DNA of 10,663 bases, taken from the NCBI GenBank assembly GCA_047921175.1, contig JBLRWQ010000085.1, positions 1 to 10,663 on the forward strand, written 5' to 3'. A program made the translations under genes and the position numbers. This stretch comes from T1Sed10-7 sp047921175 (GTDB lineage Bacteria > Actinomycetota > Nitriliruptoria > Nitriliruptorales > Nitriliruptoraceae). Below the pieces are notes generated by a model. It made no database searches, was not told the DNA's origin, and was given only the letters and a program-made list of their open reading frames with translations. Shown piece after piece: positions 7,237 to 10,663 of this stretch; within the stretch, counting starts at the first letter, position 1; every line of letters begins with the position of its first letter.

Positions 7237-7860
7237 TCAACCGGCGCGGCGCGCGGCGACCACCCGCCGCCGGATCGTGTGCAGCTGCACGAACTCCATC
7301 ACCGTGTGCCCGGCGTCGAGCAGCGGGACCAGCCCTCTGACCCCGCCGCGCCGTGCGCCGATGGCGGTCCGGACGACCAGGCGGCATCCGGTCGCCGTCG
7401 GGGCGAGCCGGAAGGACCAGACCCACGCGAGCGGCCCCTCGGGCAGCGTGAGCACCAGCGAGCGGTCCGGCTCGATGTGGTCGACGACCAGATCGACCCG
7501 GTCGCTCAAGGGGACCCGGTCCCCGACCGCCAGGCCCTGCAGCTCCGGTCGGACCTGCCGGGCCGAGGGCGTCCCCACCCCGATGGCCCGCTCGAGCGCG
7601 TCGATCGCGTACCAGCCACCTCGGCCGTAGCCCATCTGGACGAGCCACGGCCAGACCTCGCTGGCCGGTGCGGGGATCGCGACCGCCCGGGTGGTGACGT
7701 GGGCGCCGGGCGGCACCAGGTCGTCGCCGGGCAGACGTGCGGCCACCTCGGCGGGGACCGCACCGAGGTGGCGGGTGGCGCGCGTGGCGACGACCGCCGC
7801 GCTCGCCGCGCTCGCGGCGAGGACGAGCGTGTGGGCGGGGTGGCGCCGATCACCTCTCAC
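7237..7860 (-). CDS. Membrane-anchored SRPBCC (START-like/polyketide cyclase fold) family protein
   Basis: 207-aa protein. Residues about 9-27 (AHTLVLAASAASAAVVATRA) form one short hydrophobic segment after an Arg/His-rich start, so the domain is probably tethered to the membrane. Residues about 55-200 are an SRPBCC-type ligand-binding domain. Markers are the strand TTRAVAIPAPASEVWPWLVQMG (56-77) with GYGRGGWYAIDALER (77-91), LAVGDRVPL (110-118) and the C-terminal helix HTVMEFVQLHTIRRRV. Such proteins bind hydrophobic ligands in a central cavity; ligand and reaction here are unknown. The GTG at 7858-7860 is chosen because family similarity begins just after it and upstream sequence is the 19-bp repeat array. 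It lacks a good ribosome site, so leaderless translation or another start is possible. The frame stays open to an ATG at 8061. It precedes the acyl-CoA dehydrogenase pair on the same strand. Confidence 0.82.
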   Translation of the reverse strand: MRGDRRHPAHTLVLAASAASAAVVATRATRHLGAVPAEVAARLPGDDLVPPGAHVTTRAVAIPAPASEVWPWLVQMGYGRGGWYAIDALERAIGVGTPSARQVRPELQGLAVGDRVPLSDRVDLVVDHIEPDRSLVLTLPEGPLAWVWSFRLAPTATGCRLVVRTAIGARRGGVRGLVPLLDAGHTVMEFVQLHTIRRRVVAARRAG

Positions 7861-7865
7861 GAGCG

Positions 7866-8016
7866 TGTCCGATCTGCGTCGACGTCCCGGGCGCGCGGCA
7901 GCGTGCCCGACCGGGGCGGCCTGCCCGACCCGCGGCAGGGTGCCCGACCGGCAGCAACGTGCCCGACCCGCGGCAGCGTGCCCGACCCGCGGCAGGGTGC
8001 CCGACCGGCAGCACCA
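7866..8016. repeat. Array of eight 19-bp tandem repeats in a divergent intergenic region
   Basis: Units start at 7866, 7885, 7904 (18 bp), 7922, 7941, 7960, 7979 and 7998. The consensus is TGCCCGACCCGCGGCAGSG. The first two units are decayed, and the copies at 7922 and 7979 are identical. A 35-bp block at 7922-7956 recurs perfectly at 7979-8013, showing a 57-bp (three-unit) higher-order duplication. Several units contain TGCC...GGCA, which can pair as a small hairpin. There are no spacers, so this is not CRISPR. A 19-bp period is not a whole number of codons, which argues against coding selection. The array lies between the divergent SRPBCC and photolyase-like starts, covering their promoter space. 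Confidence 0.88.
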
Positions 8017-8059
8017 TGCTGGAACGGTCCGTGACCGATCCAGGCCACGAACGCGCGAC

Positions 8060-9031
8060 ATGCTGCCGCTGCCACCCGCCCACGATGTCGCCGCCGCTGA
8101 GCGGTTCGTGGCCGACCACCTCGGTGGCCTCGTCGCGGACGAGGTCCGGGCCAGCCCGCGGTTCCGTGGCGGACAGGCCGCGGCCGACGCGGCGCTGGCC
8201 GCGCTGGACGTGACCGGCTACGCCGCCCGCCGCAACGAGGTCTGGCCGGTCGATCGTCGCGGCGCCACGGCGGTCTCGCCGTACGTCCGCCACGGGCTGC
8301 TCACCCTGCCGACGCTGTGGGACGCCGTCGCCGACGCGCCGCCCAAGGACCGCGCCAAGTACCGCGACGAGCTCCTGTGGCAGGAGTACGCCCGGCACCT
8401 GTACGCGCGGCTCGGGACCGCGACCCGCGACGGCTTGCGCCGGACGCTCCCCGGGTCCCCGAGCACCGGGACCGATCCCTGGGACCGCACGATGGCCTGC
8501 CTCGACCTGCCCGTCGGCGAACTCGAGCGGGACGGCTACCTCGTCAACCAGACGCGGATGTGGCTCGCCTCCCACTGGGCGGTCCGCGAGCGGGCCGACT
8601 GGCGCGAGGGCGAGGACCGGTTCTTCCGGCACCTCCTGGACGGCTCCCGCGCGGCGAACCGGACCGGCTGGCAGTGGACCGTCGGCACCGCGACCGGCAG
8701 GCCCTACGGCTTCTCGCGCTGGCAGGTCACCAAGCGCGCCCCGGGGCTGTGTGCCACCTGCCCGCTCGAGCACGCCTGCCCGATCGAGGACTGGCCCGAG
8801 GACCCGCCGCTCCGCGCCACCGAGCCCGACCCGCGCCTCAGCCACGATCCGGACCCGACCGCCACCGCCGGCCCCGCCGACTCGGGCGAGCGCGCGGTGA
8901 CGACTGACCCCGAGCTCGTCTGGCTCACCGCGGAGTCGCTGGGGTCCAGGGCGACCCGGCGCTCGCCGCGCACCCCGACCTGCCGGTCGCCTTCGTGTTC
9001 GACGCGCCCCTGCTGCAGCGGCTGCAACTGA
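8060..9031 (+). CDS. Cryptochrome/photolyase-like protein, FAD-binding domain first (gene frameshifted near 8941)
   Basis: From the ATG at 8060 the first about 250 residues are the all-helical FAD-binding domain of the cryptochrome/photolyase family. Markers are VSPYVRHGLLTL (72-83), DELLWQEYARHLY (103-115), GYLVNQTRMWLASHWAV (159-175), WREGEDRFFRHLLDG (181-195) and GWQWTVGTATGRPY (203-216). The canonical PYFRIFNP segment is replaced by PYGFSRWQV, so ordinary CPD repair cannot be assumed. LCATCPLEHACP (230-241) gives C231-x2-C234-x5-C240, a possible metal or Fe-S site. After a Pro/Asp-rich linker, DPELVWLTAESLG (283-295) is the first strand of the antenna (PF00875-like) domain. The frame then leaves homology and stops at 9031 after about 28 missense residues. 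Domain order is reversed relative to normal photolyases. There is no clear ribosome site. Likely role: blue-light-dependent DNA repair or light sensing (inference). Confidence 0.75.
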   Translation: MLPLPPAHDVAAAERFVADHLGGLVADEVRASPRFRGGQAAADAALAALDVTGYAARRNEVWPVDRRGATAVSPYVRHGLLTLPTLWDAVADAPPKDRAKYRDELLWQEYARHLYARLGTATRDGLRRTLPGSPSTGTDPWDRTMACLDLPVGELERDGYLVNQTRMWLASHWAVRERADWREGEDRFFRHLLDGSRAANRTGWQWTVGTATGRPYGFSRWQVTKRAPGLCATCPLEHACPIEDWPEDPPLRATEPDPRLSHDPDPTATAGPADSGERAVTTDPELVWLTAESLGSRATRRSPRTPTCRSPSCSTRPCCSGCN

Positions 9032-9318
9032 GCGCCAAGCGGCTGGTCTTCCTGACCGAGACGCTCGCCGAGCTCGCCGAGCACCGCGACCTCACCGTCC
9101 ACCTCGGTGCCCCCGTCGAGGTGCTCCGCGGCCGACGGCTCGCGGTCACCCACGCACCGGTCCCCGGGTTCCGGCGCCGCGCCGCCGCACTCGAGGTGGT
9201 CGCGCGCCACCCGTGGCCGTGGCTGCGCCGGCCGCACGGCGGCTCGGTGGCGTCGTTCAGCGCGTGGCGACGGGCGTTGGAGCGCTCGCCGGCATCCGGC
9301 CCTGTGCGCCAGCGGTGA
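8941..9318 (+). pseudogene. Second half of the photolyase-like gene: antenna-type Rossmann domain in the -1 frame
   Basis: Continuation of the preceding gene in another frame. From the GGGG at 8941-8944 the reading VQGDPALAAHPDLPVAFVF continues the photolyase N-terminal fold begun in the first frame, followed by DAPLLQRLQL, SAKRLVFLTETLAEL and LTVHLGAPVEVL, and ends at a TGA at 9316-9318. It matches the canonical pattern of strand LVWFRRDLR, DNPAL, VFVFDP, RRxFLxESLxEL and GxPxEVL. This frame is open only from 8908 and has no start codon before a GTG at 8995, which would delete the first two strands, so it is not an independent gene. One added G in the GGGG run would give a single protein of about 419 aa. 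Causes may be a sequencing error, a true frameshift mutation or -1 slippage. The tail HPWPWLRRPHGGSVASFSAW looks conserved, not decayed. Confidence 0.68.
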
Positions 9319-9412
9319 CGACGGGCTCCAGGGACCGCAGGTGCCCGTACCCTCCGCACCCGTCCAGGCTGGCCGCGGCGCCGGACCGGGATCGACGCCC
9401 CCTCCCCGCAAC

Positions 9413-9416
9413 GAGG
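9413..9416 (+). promoter_or_regulatory. Ribosome-binding site of oleA
   Basis: GAGG, 5 nt before the ATG at 9422. It supports this start over the long in-frame extension back to 9107, which lies inside the preceding gene. Confidence 0.5.
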
Positions 9417-9421
9417 TCCCC

Positions 9422-10456
9422 ATGCCGGTGAACCACGGCAACACCACCCTCCGCCATCAGGCCACCGCGATCCTCTCGGTCGCGCAGGTCGACGCCCCGA
9501 TCGTGGTGCCCTCCAGCCGCTTCGACGAGGAGCTGGCCGGCACCTACGAGCGCCTGGGGCTCCGGCCAGGGCTGCTCGAGGAGGTCGCCGGGGTCATCGA
9601 GCGCCGCTGGTGGCCCGAGGACGTCAGCTACGCGGACGCCGCCGCCCTGGCCGGGGAGCAGGCGATCCAGGCCGCCGGCATCGACCGGTCGCAGATCGGC
9701 CTGCTGGTCGACACCTCCGTCTCGCGTGCGCACCTGGAGCCCTCGGCGGCGGTGGACGTCCACCGGCAGCTGGGGCTGCCCTCCTCGTGCCTGAACTTCG
9801 ACCTGGCCAACGCCTGCCTCGGCTTCGTCAACGCGATGCACCTCGCCGCGACCATGATCGACGCGGGCCAGATCCGCTACGCGCTGGTGGTCGACGGCGA
9901 GGGCAGCCGGGTGCTCCAGGAGACCACGCTGGCACGGCTGCAGCGCGAGGAGACCACCGTCGCGGACGTCTTCGCCGAGTTCGCGTCGCTGACGCTGGGC
10001 TCCGGCGGCGCCGCGATGGTGCTCGGCCCCGCGGACGCGCACCCCGACGGCCACCGGCTCCTCGGCGGCGAGTCCCGCGCCGGGACCGAGCACAACGACC
10101 TGTGCGTCGGCTCGATCGACCACATGCGCACCGACACGAAGGCGCTGCTCGAGGCCGGGCTCGCCGTCGCCGATGCGACCTGGATCGCCGCCCGCGACAA
10201 CGGCTGGGACTGGGTCGCGGCCGACCACTACATCCTGCACCAGGTCTCCGCGGTGCACACCCAGCTGCTGTGCAAGCAGCTCGGGATCGAGCCGGAACTG
10301 GCCCCGCTGACCTTCCCGCACCGCGGCAACATCGGGCCGGCGTCGATCCCGACCACCCTCGCGCTGCACCAGGAGCACATCCGCCCGGGGCAGACCGTGG
10401 TGATCGGCGGCATCGGCTCCGGCATCAACATCCTCGCGAGCGAGATCCGCTGGTGA
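9422..10456 (+). CDS. oleA: OleA: head-to-head acyl-CoA condensing thiolase (3-oxoacyl-ACP synthase III family)
   Basis: 344-aa thiolase-superfamily protein. OleA joins two long-chain acyl-CoAs by non-decarboxylative Claisen condensation to a beta-ketoacid, the first step of long-chain olefin (or beta-lactone) synthesis; cytoplasmic. The catalytic Cys is C132 (NACLGF), with H273 (YILHQV) and N303 (HRGNIGPAS). E106 (AHLEPSAA) matches the Glu contributed across the dimer (E117) that is specific to OleA; all four spacings match Xanthomonas OleA (C143, H285, N315, E117) with an offset of 11-12. The Glu argues for OleA over a FabH. Thiolase glycine loops LGSGGAAMVLG (192-202) and GGIGSGINI (329-337) are present. 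The ATG at 9422 has GAGG 5 nt upstream. The stop overlaps the next start as GTGA, so translation is coupled to an OleB-type gene. The 103-bp upstream gap shows no convincing promoter. Confidence 0.92.
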   Translation: MPVNHGNTTLRHQATAILSVAQVDAPIVVPSSRFDEELAGTYERLGLRPGLLEEVAGVIERRWWPEDVSYADAAALAGEQAIQAAGIDRSQIGLLVDTSVSRAHLEPSAAVDVHRQLGLPSSCLNFDLANACLGFVNAMHLAATMIDAGQIRYALVVDGEGSRVLQETTLARLQREETTVADVFAEFASLTLGSGGAAMVLGPADAHPDGHRLLGGESRAGTEHNDLCVGSIDHMRTDTKALLEAGLAVADATWIAARDNGWDWVAADHYILHQVSAVHTQLLCKQLGIEPELAPLTFPHRGNIGPASIPTTLALHQEHIRPGQTVVIGGIGSGINILASEIRW

Positions 10457-10663
10457 CCCCCGCCAGCCTGCCGCCCGAGGGCCTGCCGGGGCTGGCACCG
10501 AGGTGGTCGCGGCTCGTGCGCGCGCTGGACGCGGACGGGCGCGAGCGGACCTGGCACGTGCTGGACACGGCCGGCGCGGGCGCGGAGGTCGATGACGAGG
10601 ACGCGGGGAGGGCCGGCGTCGCGGCGCCGGACGGTGCCGGCGACCAGGACACCGGCACGATCC
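10453..10663 (+). CDS. N-terminus of OleB-type alpha/beta hydrolase, probably OleBC fusion (cut by window edge)
   Basis: Partial gene: 70 codons, no stop, running off the window. It starts at a GTG overlapping the oleA stop (GTGA, 10453-10456). The N-terminus LPGLAPRWSRLVRALDADG (11-29) and RTWHVLDT (32-39) resemble the start of actinobacterial OleB hydrolase domains, which continue with a strand and the HGNPTWSYLWR oxyanion segment; DTGTI at the edge would be that strand's beginning. OleB converts the beta-lactone made by OleC to the cis-olefin and CO2. In many actinobacteria OleB and OleC are one fused protein, which is likely here but not visible. Between VLDT and TGTI lies a 25-residue Gly/Ala/Asp/Glu-rich stretch (about 40-64), apparently an insertion relative to the family. 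Confidence 0.72.
   Translation, partial: MTPASLPPEGLPGLAPRWSRLVRALDADGRERTWHVLDTAGAGAEVDDEDAGRAGVAAPDGAGDQDTGTI

Noticed and set aside
5885..7630. 581-codon plus-strand open frame opposite the catalytic-type dehydrogenase
   Set aside because: Antisense shadow: no motif, biased composition, and the minus strand encodes a complete dehydrogenase.
7124..7648. Extension of the catalytic-type dehydrogenase frame to 7648
   Set aside because: It overlaps the SRPBCC gene on the same strand and has only Arg/Gly/Pro-rich sequence with no dehydrogenase similarity.
7866..8016. CRISPR array
   Set aside because: Units are contiguous with no unique spacers, too short, and no cas genes are nearby.
7861..8061. 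N-terminal extension of the SRPBCC frame through the repeat array
   Set aside because: The added residues are translated 19-bp repeats with a period that is not a multiple of three; similarity begins near the GTG at 7860.
8995..9318. Independent 107-aa gene starting at the GTG at 8995
   Set aside because: It would begin in the middle of the antenna-domain fold, has no ribosome site, and the missing first strands are present just upstream in the other frame.
9107..9421. Long N-terminal extension of OleA
   Set aside because: The extension is an out-of-frame reading of the photolyase-like gene; OleA residue spacing to family members fits the ATG at 9422.

Overview
This window is very GC-rich, with dense gene packing, G/C-ending codons, GTG starts and 4-bp GTGA gene overlap. 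It also carries an OleA plus (probable) fused OleB(C) arrangement. Together these point to an actinobacterial chromosome, most likely Pseudonocardiales-like. The phylum is well supported; the order is a guess from protein flavour. No rRNA, tRNA, transposase, phage gene or CRISPR array was seen. No stretch longer than 300 bases lacks a gene.

Layout. 88-585 (-) is a Dps-type ferritin. A 198-bp divergent intergenic region with 18-bp repeats separates it from 784-1809 (+), a GNAT acetyltransferase fused to a putative glycolipid-binding (PF06475-like) domain. The GNAT gene converges on 1869-2891 (-), class II fructose-bisphosphate aldolase, and the 59-bp gap holds two copies of a perfect GC palindrome. 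Aldolase lies 21 bp downstream of a phosphohexomutase (2913-4607, -), so these two form a carbohydrate operon. Upstream on the same strand are two acyl-CoA dehydrogenases (4734-5867 and 5933-7123) and a membrane-anchored SRPBCC protein (7237-7860). The two dehydrogenases look like an unequal pair: one keeps the FSEPGAGSD loop and a candidate catalytic Glu, the other has lost that loop.

After the SRPBCC start comes an array of 19-bp tandem repeats (7866-8016). The plus strand then carries a cryptochrome/photolyase-like gene (8060-9318) with unusual order: the FAD-binding helical domain comes first and the Rossmann-like antenna domain second, the reverse of ordinary photolyases. The second domain is in another frame after a GGGG run, so the gene is frameshifted as written. 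The window ends with the start of an ole cluster: OleA (9422-10456), overlapping by 4 bp the beginning of an OleB-type alpha/beta hydrolase (10453 to the edge), probably an OleBC fusion. OleA condenses two fatty acyl-CoAs head-to-head, and OleB/C/D normally finish long-chain olefin (or beta-lactone) synthesis.

Most genes are ordinary metabolism. The points that merit a closer look are the permuted photolyase with its frameshift, the GNAT-lipid-binding fusion, the repeat arrays beside divergent starts, the triplicated in-frame stop segment behind the second dehydrogenase, and the acidic insertion near the OleB N-terminus.
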